Part shown: in pieces, positions 9,675 to 18,910 of the stretch
Position numbering within the stretch: position 1 is the first letter of the stretch
How the letters are laid out: every line of letters starts with the position of its first letter
NCBI RefSeq assembly: GCF_000423005.1
Contig: NZ_AUHD01000005.1
Coordinates: 1 to 64,000 of the forward strand
Source: Gelidibacter mesophilus DSM 14095
GTDB lineage: Bacteria; Bacteroidota; Bacteroidia; Flavobacteriales; Flavobacteriaceae
Direction: 5' to 3'
Length of the DNA stretch: 64,000 nt
Made by a program: the position numbers and the translations under genes
Notes under the pieces: generated by a model
Seen by the model: only the letters and a program-made list of their open reading frames with translations
Told to the model about the DNA's origin: nothing
Databases searched by the model: none

Positions 9675-9762
9675 ATACTTAAAACTGATTTTAGTATGTG
9701 GTGATCTTTGTTGAAAAATTACCACAAGCACTTATTAGATACTAATATTAGATTAGGGAATT

Positions 9763-10545
9763 TTACGCCAAATCTCTTTTAATCATTTCAATCAGTTCGG
9801 CATTGTCCTTGAACATCACAAACTCACCATTCTTTATAAAGGAAATCTGTCCTGTTTCTTCACTGACAGCAATAGCCAAGGCATCTGTTTTTTCGGTAAT
9901 CCCTACCGCAGCACGATGTCTCAAACCAAACCTTTGTGGAATGTTTCTTTCGTTGCTAACAGGTAGTATCACACGTGTGGCCTTTACGGTATTACTTGCA
10001 ATAACAATAGCGCCGTCGTGCAAAGGGCTGTTTTTAAAAAATATGGATTCTATGATGGGTTGGGTCACGGCAATATTCATCTCATCGCCAGAGCTTGTCA
10101 AAAAGTCGAGATTGTTATTGCGTTCCAAGACAATCAATGCACCAGTTCTGGTAGAGGCCATTTTCTGACAGGCAGAAATAATTACCTCAACATCAGTTTG
10201 GACTTGTTCTTCCGTTTTTAGAAAGTTAAGATGTCTTAAAAACTTACGTTTATTACCGAAATTTGTAGAACCCACCATCAACAGGAACTTTCTGATTTCT
10301 GGTTGGAAAACGACAATTAAAGCAATAATCCCAACGTCCATAAAACCGCTAAAAATAGTGCTCAATAAGCCCATCTTAAGGAAGGTAGTCAGTTTCCAAA
10401 CAAAATAGATGATGATGATCCCAATAAAAATATTGATGGCAACAGTACCTTTTATGAGTTTGTAAACATAATATAAGAGAATGGCGACAAGGAAAACATC
10501 AATGAAATCGATGATTCCGAAATCCCAAAAATTAAGCTGATCCAA
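9763..10545 (-). CDS. cdaA: diadenylate cyclase CdaA (c-di-AMP synthase)
   Basis: CdaA makes the second messenger cyclic di-AMP from two ATP at the cytoplasmic membrane. The 260-residue protein has three N-terminal transmembrane helices (about 12-90) and a DAC/DisA_N domain with both catalytic signatures: the DGA motif (SPLHDGAIVI) and the RHR motif (GLRHRAAVG). It is the last gene of a minus-strand set with folP and a lipoprotein gene. In other bacteria c-di-AMP controls potassium and osmotic balance; that role here is inferred from the family. Confidence 0.94.
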   Translation of the reverse strand: MDQLNFWDFGIIDFIDVFLVAILLYYVYKLIKGTVAINIFIGIIIIYFVWKLTTFLKMGLLSTIFSGFMDVGIIALIVVFQPEIRKFLLMVGSTNFGNKRKFLRHLNFLKTEEQVQTDVEVIISACQKMASTRTGALIVLERNNNLDFLTSSGDEMNIAVTQPIIESIFFKNSPLHDGAIVIASNTVKATRVILPVSNERNIPQRFGLRHRAAVGITEKTDALAIAVSEETGQISFIKNGEFVMFKDNAELIEMIKRDLA

Positions 10546-10580
10546 AAGTGTTGGTTTTTAGTAAAATTAATAAAATATGA

Positions 10581-11261
10581 TTAATAAATAAATTCGTTTT
10601 CGTTAATGACCACATTGTTGGACTTCACTTTAGAAAGTGCAGATTTAAAGGTAATATAATCCTGAAAGTTCAGTTGGTCATTGATGTTCAGGAAAAATTC
10701 ATAGGAAGCATCTTGTGGTAATGCTGCAAGATCCTCTTTTAAACTTTGTAAAGATGTTTTTTTAATAACAGAATCTTTAAAGATAGTCACAAGCTTGATG
10801 TCCTCAGCGCTTCTAAAATCAATGATGATGCGTTTTTCTCTCGGATTTTCATAGTCTGCTGATAAGTTGGGCAATACGTAATTGGTCTTATAAATGACCT
10901 TGGTGAAATCTAAAAAACCTAGGTTTTTGATACTCGTATCATTGCAGGTGTAATAGTTTTTAGAATTCACATTTTTATGAATTTCAGCATTTCGCTTTTT
11001 ATCCTGTAAAAGGATAATTTCGGGAATAACCTGACTTAAAGTAAGTCTTCTATCAACATTAATAAGCCAGTTGGTTGTACTAATGATGTTGTTTTTATTA
11101 AGTTCTAAACTGTCTTTTTTCGTTTCATCATAAAAAATATAGATAGGTGAAATATCAAGAACTTCAGTAATGTCAGAATTTATTACTTCTGGAAGTAAAA
11201 TTGTTTTTTCGTGATTACAAGAGAAAACCAAAAGCAATAATAGAAAACGTGAATATTTCAT
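10581..11261 (-). CDS. uncharacterised lipoprotein between folP and cdaA
   Basis: A 226-residue protein with a short signal sequence and lipobox LVFSCN (Cys near residue 15), so probably an envelope lipoprotein. I recognise no family. The rest is a mixed alpha/beta sequence with many Lys, Asp and Asn and no visible catalytic motif. It starts 3 bases after folP ends and stops 35 bases before cdaA starts, so it is almost certainly cotranscribed with both. Its position suggests a part in envelope or c-di-AMP physiology, but this is only context. Confidence 0.8.
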   Translation of the reverse strand: MKYSRFLLLLLVFSCNHEKTILLPEVINSDITEVLDISPIYIFYDETKKDSLELNKNNIISTTNWLINVDRRLTLSQVIPEIILLQDKKRNAEIHKNVNSKNYYTCNDTSIKNLGFLDFTKVIYKTNYVLPNLSADYENPREKRIIIDFRSAEDIKLVTIFKDSVIKKTSLQSLKEDLAALPQDASYEFFLNINDQLNFQDYITFKSALSKVKSNNVVINENEFIY

Positions 11262-11264
11262 AGT

Positions 11265-12089
11265 TTATGAGTTTAAATGTTGTGTTAGTTTTACGCATTC
11301 TATAGCTTCCTTGACATCATGAACCCTTAAGATGGCAGCACGTTTTTGTAAAGCCACAGTATTCAAAACGGTGGTTCCGTTTAGAGCTTCAGATGCTGAA
11401 GTGCTAAGGGTTTTGTGGATCATTGATTTTCTTGATAACCCCACTAAGATTGGCTTTTCTAACATTTTAAATACTTCCAAATGCTTTAAAAGTTCATAAT
11501 TCTGAGCGGTTGTTTTAGAAAATCCAAAACCAGAATCTACAATTACATCTATAATTCCTAAGGCCTTCGCCACAGCAATACGTTCAGAAAAATAATAAAG
11601 AATGTCTTTCAAAAGATGATTGTAATTCACATGTTGTTGCATGTTCTGCGGCGTACCTTTCATATGCATCATAATATAGGGCACTTTAAGTTTCGCCACG
11701 GTTGCCATCATCATAGAATCCATTTTTCCTGCTGATATATCATTAATTATGCAAGCTCCAGCGTTTATTCCTTGTTCTGCTACTTGACTTCTAAACGTAT
11801 CAATAGAGATGCGAATATCAGGGAAGTGGTTGGATAAAAGTTTAATTATTGGCATCAACCGCCCCAATTCTTCCTTTTCACTGATATGTACAGCCTTTGG
11901 TCTCGAACTGTAGGCGCCAATATCAATAAAAGTAGCGCCATCGCTCAACATTTTATCAACTTGTTTTAAAACGGCATCTTCATTATTATAAAAACCGCCG
12001 TCATAAAACGAATCCGGAGTAAGGTTTAAGATACCCATAACCCTTGGGATGGTCAAATCAATAAGCTGTCCTTTACAATTAATGGTCAT
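11265..12089 (-). CDS. folP: dihydropteroate synthase
   Basis: FolP joins para-aminobenzoate to the pterin pyrophosphate in folate synthesis; it is the sulfonamide target. The 274-residue protein carries the pterin-binding signatures MGILNLTPDSFYDGG near 18, FIDIGAYSSRP near 55 and the downstream IIVDSGFGF and GLSRKSM segments, in the TIM-barrel order of the family. It opens the minus-strand set folP, lipoprotein, cdaA, a linkage common in bacteria between folate and c-di-AMP genes. Confidence 0.95.
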   Translation of the reverse strand: MTINCKGQLIDLTIPRVMGILNLTPDSFYDGGFYNNEDAVLKQVDKMLSDGATFIDIGAYSSRPKAVHISEKEELGRLMPIIKLLSNHFPDIRISIDTFRSQVAEQGINAGACIINDISAGKMDSMMMATVAKLKVPYIMMHMKGTPQNMQQHVNYNHLLKDILYYFSERIAVAKALGIIDVIVDSGFGFSKTTAQNYELLKHLEVFKMLEKPILVGLSRKSMIHKTLSTSASEALNGTTVLNTVALQKRAAILRVHDVKEAIECVKLTQHLNS

Positions 12090-12187
12090 GAAGTGGGTCC
12101 GATTTCGAGGTTTAAAATTCAGAGTGGTGATTGTGCTAAAGTCAAATTTAAAGCTATTTCTTAAATTTTAATTTTATATCTGTAAAA

Positions 12188-12215
12188 CTTTGAACCCTGA
12201 ACTTTGAACTCTGAA
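12188..12215. repeat. 14-bp tandem repeat, two units
   Basis: CTTTGAACCCTGAA (12188-12201) is followed at once by CTTTGAACTCTGAA, one base different, in the divergent gap between folP and the DUF1599 gene. No function is evident. Confidence 0.6.
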
Positions 12216-12252
12216 CTATTTAGGCGAAATTTACGCAAAATTACCAGTTTCT

Positions 12253-12792
12253 ATGCAAGATACCTCAAAACAATATGATGCCGTTATTGAAAAATGCAGA
12301 AATCTCTTCGTTAATAAAATGTCCGATTACGGAAGTGCATGGCGTATTTTGAGGCTGCCATCATTGACAGATCAAATTTTTATAAAAGCACAGCGGATTA
12401 GAGGTTTGCAGCAAAATGCCGAGCAAAAAGTGGATGAGGGTGAAGAAAGTGAATTTATTGGCATTATTAACTATTGCACTATGGCCCTAATTCAATTAGA
12501 TATGGGCGTGGTTGAAAAACCAGATTTGTCCGTCGATCAAGCAACCAAGCTTTATGATGAGAAGATTGTACTTTCCAAACAGCTGATGATGGATAAAAAT
12601 CATGATTATGGAGAGGCATGGCGTGATATGAGGGTCAGTAGCTTGACCGACCTTATTTTGCAGAAACTATTACGGGTAAAACAAATTGAAAACAATTCTG
12701 GTAAAACTTTGGTTAGTGAAGGTATTGACGCCAATTACCAGGATATGATTAATTATGCGGTATTTGCTTTAATTTTGCTCAATCAAAAATAA
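12253..12792 (+). CDS. DUF1599 protein with an internal duplication
   Basis: This 179-residue protein of unknown function consists of two homologous halves. DYGSAWRILRLPSLTDQI near residue 22 recurs as DYGEAWRDMRVSSLTDLI near 116, each followed by a basic helix and a segment INYCTMALIQLD / INYAVFALILLN. DUF1599 is a Bacteroidetes-typical family with this doubled arrangement; the charged DYG.AWR motifs suggest a nucleotide- or metal-binding site but no activity is established. It opens the plus-strand run leading to tpiA, prmA and clpS. Confidence 0.88.
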   Translation: MQDTSKQYDAVIEKCRNLFVNKMSDYGSAWRILRLPSLTDQIFIKAQRIRGLQQNAEQKVDEGEESEFIGIINYCTMALIQLDMGVVEKPDLSVDQATKLYDEKIVLSKQLMMDKNHDYGEAWRDMRVSSLTDLILQKLLRVKQIENNSGKTLVSEGIDANYQDMINYAVFALILLNQK

Positions 12793-12821
12793 TGCAATCT
12801 TCAAAATAGATTTAAAATTTT

Positions 12822-13916
12822 ATGAAACATTTCGTTAGCTTTAGTAGAATATTTGTAGGCATCCTTTTTATCATTTCTGGGTTTGTGAAATTGAATGACC
12901 CCTTGGGTTTTGCTTATAAACTTCAGGAATATTTTGGCACAGATGTTTTAAATCTGCCATTTTTAGACCCCTACGCACTTATTATTGCCATTATGGTGGT
13001 GGTTTTTGAAGTGGTGTTAGGAATCTTTCTTTTGATAGGATATAAACCGAAATTTACAGTGTGGAGTTTATTGCTGATGATTGTATTTTTCACGTTCCTA
13101 ACGTTTTATTCTGCTTATTTTGATAAGGTAAAGGACTGTGGATGCTTTGGAGATGCAATGCCTTTAACGCCATGGCAAAGTTTTACAAAAGACATTATTT
13201 TGTTGTTTTTTGTTTTGATTTTATTTTTCGGAGTGAAGCATATCAAACCGATTTTCAGTAAACTTGGAACAACTGTTATTGCGCTTTTAGGCTTTCTTGC
13301 TTCACTATCCTTTGCATATTATGTGATCATGCATTTGCCGGCCATTGATTTTAGAGCCTATAAAATAGGAGATAATCTACAGGAAAACATGCAGCTTGCG
13401 CCTGATGCCAAAAGGGCCATCATTGATTACGAATGGACCTATACCATTAATGGCGAAACAAAAACTTTGACAGATCGCGGACAAGGGCCAGCTACTTACG
13501 ATGAGATTATTGGTGTTGAAACAAAAGAAATTCAGGCAGCCGACCTCCCGAGGATTCAGGATTTTTCCATTGAATCTGAAGATGAAGATCTCACATCATA
13601 TTTCTTGGAAAAAGATAAATTGCTCATGATTGTGGCATATAATTTAAAATCTTCAGAAAAAGAAGGGATGGCAAAATTGAAATCCTTGTCAGATGAAGCT
13701 CTTAAAAAAGGGTATACCATTATTGGCATGACGACTTCAGATGAAGCAACGAAGCAAAATATAAAAGCAAATTATAACTTAGATTTCGAGTTTTATCTGT
13801 GTGATGAAAAGGTGTTGAAAACCATTGTTCGCTCCAATCCTGGGGTAGTCATCTTGAATAAGGGGACCGTTGTGCAAAAGAAGCACTGGAATGATATTGA
13901 GGATTTAAAATTGTAA
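12822..13916 (+). CDS. BT_3928-like DoxX family membrane protein
   Basis: A 364-residue protein with an N-terminal DoxX/MauE-like four-helix membrane domain (about residues 5-165), including the conserved start FSRIFVGILFIISGFVKLNDP and a KVKDCGCFGDA segment between helices. After a further helix, the C-terminal part (about 225-364) looks like a thioredoxin fold without a CxxC motif (DKLLMIVAYNL, then a C-terminal VVILNKGTVV strand). Such proteins are common in Bacteroidetes beside tpiA; a quinone- or thiol-related redox role is likely by family but unproven. It begins 30 bases after the DUF1599 gene. Confidence 0.85.
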   Translation: MKHFVSFSRIFVGILFIISGFVKLNDPLGFAYKLQEYFGTDVLNLPFLDPYALIIAIMVVVFEVVLGIFLLIGYKPKFTVWSLLLMIVFFTFLTFYSAYFDKVKDCGCFGDAMPLTPWQSFTKDIILLFFVLILFFGVKHIKPIFSKLGTTVIALLGFLASLSFAYYVIMHLPAIDFRAYKIGDNLQENMQLAPDAKRAIIDYEWTYTINGETKTLTDRGQGPATYDEIIGVETKEIQAADLPRIQDFSIESEDEDLTSYFLEKDKLLMIVAYNLKSSEKEGMAKLKSLSDEALKKGYTIIGMTTSDEATKQNIKANYNLDFEFYLCDEKVLKTIVRSNPGVVILNKGTVVQKKHWNDIEDLKL

Positions 13917-13984
13917 CTTACAAAATAAAAATATTAATTATAAACTTGAAGTCCTTTCTCTTGAAAGGATCTATAAATAGGCTT

Positions 13985-14734
13985 ATGAGAACTAAAATAG
14001 TAGCAGGAAATTGGAAAATGAACAATGATTTGGCACAAACCGAAACGTTGATTACAGAACTTAAGAGGCAGAACAATCCTTCTGATGTTGAGGTGATGAT
14101 TGCACCATCGTTTACAAATCTTTGGCAGGCATTCAATTCATTAAAGGATGATTCGATTGAAGTTATTGCACAGAATATGCATTTTGCAGATTCCGGAGCT
14201 TACACAGGAGAAGTTAGTGGAGAAATGCTCAAGAGCCTTGGAATTAAGACGGTTATTTTAGGTCATAGTGAACGTCGGGCTTATTTCAATGAAACTGATG
14301 AACTATTGGCCAAAAAAGTAGATGCAGCATTGAAAAACGATATCCGTGTTATTTTCTGTTTTGGTGAAGAATTGAAAGATAGAAAGTCTGAAAAACATGA
14401 GGATGTTGTTGGCAATCAAATTAAAAACGCCCTATTTCATCTAGAAGCTGAGGCCTTTAAAAACATTGTTTTGGCTTATGAACCAGTATGGGCTATTGGC
14501 ACTGGAGAAACAGCAAGTCCTGAGCAAGCACAAGATATGCACTCATTTATCCGAAAAACCTTGGCGGACAAATACGGCAAGGATTTAGCCGAGAGTGTGT
14601 CCATTCTTTATGGAGGAAGTTGTAAACCATCAAATGCGAAAGAAATTTTTTCAAAGCCAGATGTTGATGGTGGATTAATTGGAGGAGCAGCGCTTAAAGC
14701 TGAAGACTTTTTTGCAATTGCAAACTCATTTTAA
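13985..14734 (+). CDS. tpiA: triosephosphate isomerase
   Basis: TpiA interconverts dihydroxyacetone phosphate and glyceraldehyde 3-phosphate in glycolysis. The 249-residue TIM barrel has the substrate Asn-Lys (GNWKMNND), the electrophilic His (ILGHSERRAYF), the catalytic Glu (AYEPVWAIGTG) and the phosphate loop (GGLIGGAAL). The frame is open upstream to an ATG at 13946, but the ATG at 13985 gives the canonical MRTKIVAGNWKMN start and is preferred. Confidence 0.96.
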   Translation: MRTKIVAGNWKMNNDLAQTETLITELKRQNNPSDVEVMIAPSFTNLWQAFNSLKDDSIEVIAQNMHFADSGAYTGEVSGEMLKSLGIKTVILGHSERRAYFNETDELLAKKVDAALKNDIRVIFCFGEELKDRKSEKHEDVVGNQIKNALFHLEAEAFKNIVLAYEPVWAIGTGETASPEQAQDMHSFIRKTLADKYGKDLAESVSILYGGSCKPSNAKEIFSKPDVDGGLIGGAALKAEDFFAIANSF

Positions 14735-14810
14735 ATTTAATCAACCTTACTTCAATTTATAGTGTTACTTGTAAACTCTGTAAATCGTTAAGGATATCCT
14801 AAGTCAAATC

Positions 14811-15647
14811 ATGTCCAATACCATTTATATAGGTTATTATTTTAAGGTTGCACCCTTGCAACCAGCAACTGAAATTCTGATTGCCGAATTAGGTTATGCG
14901 GGTTTTGAAAGCTTTGTGGAAACAGAGGAAGGCGTAACGGCATACATCCAAAAAGAGGAATGGAATGAAAATATTCTAGAAGATATTGATATTTTAAAAT
15001 CTGATGAATTTGAAATTTCTTATACATTTGAGGATATTGAACAAACCAATTGGAACGAAGAATGGGAAAAGAATTTCAACCCCATTGTGGTTGATGGGGT
15101 CTGTTCCGTTCGAGCACCTTTTCATGCGAAACCGGAAACCGAATATGATATTGTCATCGAGCCAAAAATGAGTTTTGGAACGGGGCACCATGAAACGACC
15201 CACATGATGATTCAGCATATTCTTAACAATGATTTCAAAGACAAATCTGTATTGGATATGGGCTGTGGAACAGGTGTTTTAGCGATTCTTGCTGAAAAAA
15301 AAGGTGCCCATCCTATTGATGCCATTGATTATGATAATTGGTGCTATCTAAATAGTTTGGAGAATGTAGAGCGAAATGATTGTAAGCACATCACGGTTTT
15401 GGAAGGTGATGCAAGTTTGTTGAAAGATCAGAAGTACGATACAATTATTGCGAATATCAACCGAAACATCTTATTGAATGATTTGGGTGCCTACATAAAA
15501 TGTTTGCACCCGAACGGATCAATTTTTTTGAGTGGATTCTACGCAGATGATATTCCAGCTATTCAAGAAGAATGCAATAAACAGGGCTTGAAGTACGTTG
15601 ATAGATTAGAAAAAAATAAATGGGTTGCCTTAAAATTCGTAAATTAA
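14811..15647 (+). CDS. prmA: ribosomal protein L11 methyltransferase
   Basis: PrmA trimethylates L11 using S-adenosylmethionine. The 278-residue protein has the N-terminal substrate-recognition domain (about 1-95, with NWNEEWEKNFNP), the family motif MSFGTGHHETTHMM, SAM-binding motif I (VLDMGCGTGVLAILA near 145) and the NINRNIL motif IV. All key motifs are intact. It follows tpiA by 76 bp and precedes clpS by 51 bp. Confidence 0.94.
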   Translation: MSNTIYIGYYFKVAPLQPATEILIAELGYAGFESFVETEEGVTAYIQKEEWNENILEDIDILKSDEFEISYTFEDIEQTNWNEEWEKNFNPIVVDGVCSVRAPFHAKPETEYDIVIEPKMSFGTGHHETTHMMIQHILNNDFKDKSVLDMGCGTGVLAILAEKKGAHPIDAIDYDNWCYLNSLENVERNDCKHITVLEGDASLLKDQKYDTIIANINRNILLNDLGAYIKCLHPNGSIFLSGFYADDIPAIQEECNKQGLKYVDRLEKNKWVALKFVN

Positions 15648-15698
15648 CGAACAGCCCAAATGAGTAGTATTAAATAGTGCATACTGAAGACTTAAAAA

Positions 15699-15974
15699 AT
15701 GAGTACTAAAGAGAAAATTCAAGAAGACCTTCTCGTTGATACCTTAGAACAAAACTTGAACGAGATTGTATTGTATAATGACGATGTCAATACTTTTGAT
15801 TACGTCATAGATACCTTAATTTACGCCTGTGACCATACTCCTGAACAGGCGGAGCAATGTTCTATCTTAGTGCATTATAAAGGGAAGTGTACCGTAAAAA
15901 CTGGCCCTTATGAGGAACTTGAACCACGGTGTTCTAAGCTTCTTCAGGCTGGGTTGAGTGCGGAGATTGTATAA
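15699..15974 (+). CDS. clpS: ATP-dependent Clp protease adaptor ClpS
   Basis: ClpS delivers N-degron proteins to ClpAP/ClpCP. The 91-residue protein has the core ligand-pocket segment LYNDDVNTFDYVIDTL, with the Asn-Asp pair that binds the N-terminal amino group, and the conserved AEQCSILVHYKGKC region. Length and layout are normal. It is the last gene of the plus-strand run; a palindromic repeat that could act as a transcript end begins 6 bases after its stop. Confidence 0.93.
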   Translation: MSTKEKIQEDLLVDTLEQNLNEIVLYNDDVNTFDYVIDTLIYACDHTPEQAEQCSILVHYKGKCTVKTGPYEELEPRCSKLLQAGLSAEIV

Positions 15975-15980
15975 ATTATG

Positions 15981-16013
15981 AGACCTCACAGGTTTTTGAA
16001 ACCTGTGAGGTCT
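15981..16013. repeat. dispersed palindrome, copy 2 (ACCTCACAGG type)
   Basis: A perfect 15-bp inverted repeat, AGACCTCACAGGTTT with its complement, around a 3-base loop. It matches the hairpin at 6960-6992 in sequence, length and loop size. It lies between two convergent genes (clpS and the rhodanese fusion) and may end transcription on both strands. Confidence 0.88.
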
Positions 16014-16056
16014 TACTAATATTAGCTTTGCGACTTTGCGTCTCTGCGAGCCAACT

Positions 16057-17466
16057 CTAAAAAGTCGACGGACACACAAATTCCGTCTTCGGCAAATCTG
16101 TTTCTTTAATGCTGGAATAGCCACCAGCAATATCCACTAGATCATTAAATCCGCGGGCTTTTAAAATTGATGCTGCAATGACCGAGCGATAGCCACCAGC
16201 ACAATGGATGTGGTAGGTTTTTTTGCTGTCCACTTGGTTCATATTTTGATTGATAAGGTCTAGTGAGAAATGTTGTGCGCCTTCTAAATGCGTCGATTTA
16301 TACTCCCCATCTTTTCTAACATCAAGAATATTGAGTTCTTCTGATTTTGCTTTTTCCGCAAATGCTTCTGCAGAAATGGATTCTAGAGTAGCCACATCTT
16401 TTCCAGCCGCTTTCCAAGCATCCATACCACCTTTCAAATAGCCGAGCGTATTGTCATAGCCCACGCGAGATAAACGGGTCACGGCTTCTTCGCTACGTCC
16501 TTCCGGCACTACAAGAATCAAAGGTTGTTTTAAATCAGTAATCAAGGCACCTACCCAAGGGGCAAATTGACCATCTAAACCGATAAATATAGAATTAGGA
16601 ATATGACCTTCTATAAAATCACTTTGTGTTCTCACATCTAAAACCAACGCTTCTTCGTGGTTGGCCATTGCTTCAAAATCGTCAGGATTAAGAGCGACGT
16701 TTCCTGTTTCTAGAACCTGATCAAATGCTTCATACCCTGTTTTATTCATCAGGGCATTTTTTGCAAAATATTGTGGTGGTGGCGGCATTCCGTCCAAAAC
16801 TTCATTTACAAATTCTGCTTTGGTCATATCCGCCCGAAGGGCATAATTGGTCTTCTTTTGATCGCCAATTGTGCCAACTGTTTCTTTGCTTAAGTTCTTC
16901 CCGCAAGCCGAACCTGCGCCGTGCGCTGGATACACAATAATAGTATCAGCCAAGGTCATAATTTTATTTCGAAGCGAATCGTAAAGCATACCCGCTAAGT
17001 CTTCTTTAGTTAAATCAGATTTAATGGCTAAATCAGGTCGTCCTACATCGCCTAAAAATAGGGTGTCGCCAGAAAATATAGCATGATGATTTCCATTTTC
17101 ATCGCTGAGTAAAAAAGTTGATGATTCTAAGGTGTGGCCAGGAGTATGCAACACCTTTATAGTGATCTTTCCAATTTTGAACGTTTCACCATCTACAGCT
17201 GTATGGATATCATACGATGTTTCTGCTCCAGGACCAAAAACAATGGTCGCTCCTGTTTTGTTGGCCAAATCAACATGTCCAGAAACAAAATCGGCGTGAA
17301 AATGGGTTTCGAACACATATTTTATTTTAGCATTTTCAGCGTTGGCTTTGTCAATATAAGGTTGGATTTCGCGCAACGGATCGATTATAGCCACTTCACC
17401 TTCCGATTCAATGTAATAAGCACCTTGCGCCAAACATCCGGTATATATTTGTTCAATTTTCATCAA
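16057..17466 (-). CDS. persulfide dioxygenase-like MBL fold fused to two rhodanese domains
   Basis: This 469-residue cytoplasmic protein has an N-terminal metallo-beta-lactamase domain of the ETHE1/persulfide dioxygenase type (about 1-240, with ETHFHADFVSGH and a downstream YPAHGAGS), which oxidises glutathione-type persulfide to sulfite. Two rhodanese domains follow. The first (about 260-355) lacks the catalytic Cys, reading VVPEGRSEEA at that place, so it is probably structural. The second (about 370-460) is active-type with HCAGGYRS. The fusion can handle sulfane sulfur in one chain. It ends a minus-strand sulfur module controlled by a Crp-like protein. Confidence 0.9.
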   Translation of the reverse strand: MMKIEQIYTGCLAQGAYYIESEGEVAIIDPLREIQPYIDKANAENAKIKYVFETHFHADFVSGHVDLANKTGATIVFGPGAETSYDIHTAVDGETFKIGKITIKVLHTPGHTLESSTFLLSDENGNHHAIFSGDTLFLGDVGRPDLAIKSDLTKEDLAGMLYDSLRNKIMTLADTIIVYPAHGAGSACGKNLSKETVGTIGDQKKTNYALRADMTKAEFVNEVLDGMPPPPQYFAKNALMNKTGYEAFDQVLETGNVALNPDDFEAMANHEEALVLDVRTQSDFIEGHIPNSIFIGLDGQFAPWVGALITDLKQPLILVVPEGRSEEAVTRLSRVGYDNTLGYLKGGMDAWKAAGKDVATLESISAEAFAEKAKSEELNILDVRKDGEYKSTHLEGAQHFSLDLINQNMNQVDSKKTYHIHCAGGYRSVIAASILKARGFNDLVDIAGGYSSIKETDLPKTEFVCPSTF

Positions 17467-17614
17467 TGTTTTTTTTTAATTCCTCAATCCATATAACTAT
17501 TGGATTGAAATCTCATTTTTATATTTCCAAACCCTTTAATAGGAATGGTTTTTAATTTGTTTATCAAAGATACTAAACCTATAAATGTCATTTTGTAACT
17601 TCTGTAATCTTGAC

Positions 17615-18406
17615 TTATGCCAATTCCATATACATAATATAACAGGCCATAATCAATGTGAAATATCCAAAGCCTTTTTTTAGCATTTGGTTGGAAACGT
17701 TCTTAGAGAAATAACCTCCTAAAATAATGCCTATGATAGTTACTGCAGAAAAGGTTAAAAGAAATGGCCATTGAATATCAATGTTTTGGATATCACCTGT
17801 AAATCCGATAAGTGAGTTTAGTGTTATAATTACTAATGATGTTCCAACGGCTTTTTTCATAGGAAGTTTTGCCCATAATACTAGGGCTGGTACATATAGA
17901 AATCCGCCACCAGCTCCAATAAGACCCGTGATTGTGCCAATAACAAGGCCTTGAATAAACGTGATATAATAAGGTTGGGTTTTGGTTGTAGTGACCACCT
18001 CTTTTTTAGTTTTGATCATGGATATGGAAGATAACAGCATGATAATCGCAAAAAAGAGCATGACGGCAATTTCTTTTGTAAGTATAAAATCACCAACACT
18101 GAAAAAAGTACCGGGCAAGCTCGGAACTAAATACCTTCTGGTTAAATAAACGGCTATAAAAGAGGGGAATGAAAAAATCAAGCCCGTTTTAAAATCCACC
18201 AGCTTTTTCTTATGTTTTTGGATGGTGCCAACCAATGAGGAAGAGCCAACTATAAACAAGGAATACGCGGTGGCAATAATCGGATTAAAGCCTAACAGGT
18301 ACACCAGAATTGGAACGGTCAAGATAGAACCACCGCCACCGATAAGGCCTAATACGAGTCCCACTATAAGAGCTCCAGTATATCCTATAAGGTGTGCCGA
18401 ATCCAT
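17615..18406 (-). CDS. TauE/SafE family sulfite/anion exporter
   Basis: A 263-residue membrane protein with about eight predicted helices and the two TauE/SafE half-repeats: GLVLGLIGGGGSILTVPILVYLLG near residue 15 and GTITGLIGAGGGFLYVPALVLW near 155 each hold the Gly-rich signature. The family moves sulfite, sulfonates or related anions across the cytoplasmic membrane. Lying next to the persulfide dioxygenase, it probably exports the sulfite that enzyme makes. It begins 1 base after the preceding gene stops, so the two are cotranscribed. Confidence 0.88.
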   Translation of the reverse strand: MDSAHLIGYTGALIVGLVLGLIGGGGSILTVPILVYLLGFNPIIATAYSLFIVGSSSLVGTIQKHKKKLVDFKTGLIFSFPSFIAVYLTRRYLVPSLPGTFFSVGDFILTKEIAVMLFFAIIMLLSSISMIKTKKEVVTTTKTQPYYITFIQGLVIGTITGLIGAGGGFLYVPALVLWAKLPMKKAVGTSLVIITLNSLIGFTGDIQNIDIQWPFLLTFSAVTIIGIILGGYFSKNVSNQMLKKGFGYFTLIMACYIMYMELA

Positions 18407-18407
18407 A

Positions 18408-18821
18408 TTAGTGCGGTAATTTATCCTTTAGGACGCCGTAGACGTAAGTGCCTAAAACAGCCGCTAAAATAACGATTAACATCGTAAAAACGCCTGTTCC
18501 AACCAAGATATACATGGGTCCCGGACAAGCACCAGATAGCGCCCATCCCAATCCGAAGAGAGTGCCTCCCAAAATATAACGCGTTAAACCTTTATCTTTA
18601 TCAGGAACGCTCATCAAGTTGCCCTCAATATTTTTAAACTTGAATTTATTCGTTATTAACATTAATATGATTCCGGTACCAACAGCAGTACCAATAATGC
18701 CATACATGTGAAACGATTCAAAGCGAAACATCTCATAGATGCGATACCAGGAAACCGCTTCTGATTTCACCAGAATGATTCCAAAGACAATTCCAACGAG
18801 TAAAAATTTTAAAAATTTCAT
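18408..18821 (-). CDS. YeeE/YedE-like (DUF6691) membrane protein, half 2
   Basis: A 137-residue four-helix membrane protein. The motif GWALSGACPGPMYILVG near residue 95 holds the conserved Cys of YeeE-type thiosulfate/sulfur transporters. In flavobacteria the transporter is often split into two short proteins encoded side by side, as here. It probably assembles with the product of 18911-19489. The substrate, thiosulfate or another sulfane-sulfur compound, is inferred from the family and from the neighbouring rhodanese fusion. Confidence 0.85.
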   Translation of the reverse strand: MKFLKFLLVGIVFGIILVKSEAVSWYRIYEMFRFESFHMYGIIGTAVGTGIILMLITNKFKFKNIEGNLMSVPDKDKGLTRYILGGTLFGLGWALSGACPGPMYILVGTGVFTMLIVILAAVLGTYVYGVLKDKLPH

Positions 18822-18910
18822 TTGTGTGTGTTTAATGTTTTTTGAATGTCAGAAGCAATGCCAGCGTCAACTTTTCAGCTAAATGTGGATTTGCAAAATG
18901 ACAGCTTCTG

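Noticed and set aside
9690-9740. Terminator after the ABC transporter gene
   Set aside because: GTGGT and ACCAC could pair around a long loop, but there is no T run and the stem is short.
12188-12215. Regulatory iteron
   Set aside because: Just two 14-bp units without a nearby regulator; such GAACCCTGAA repeats look like ordinary intergenic filler.
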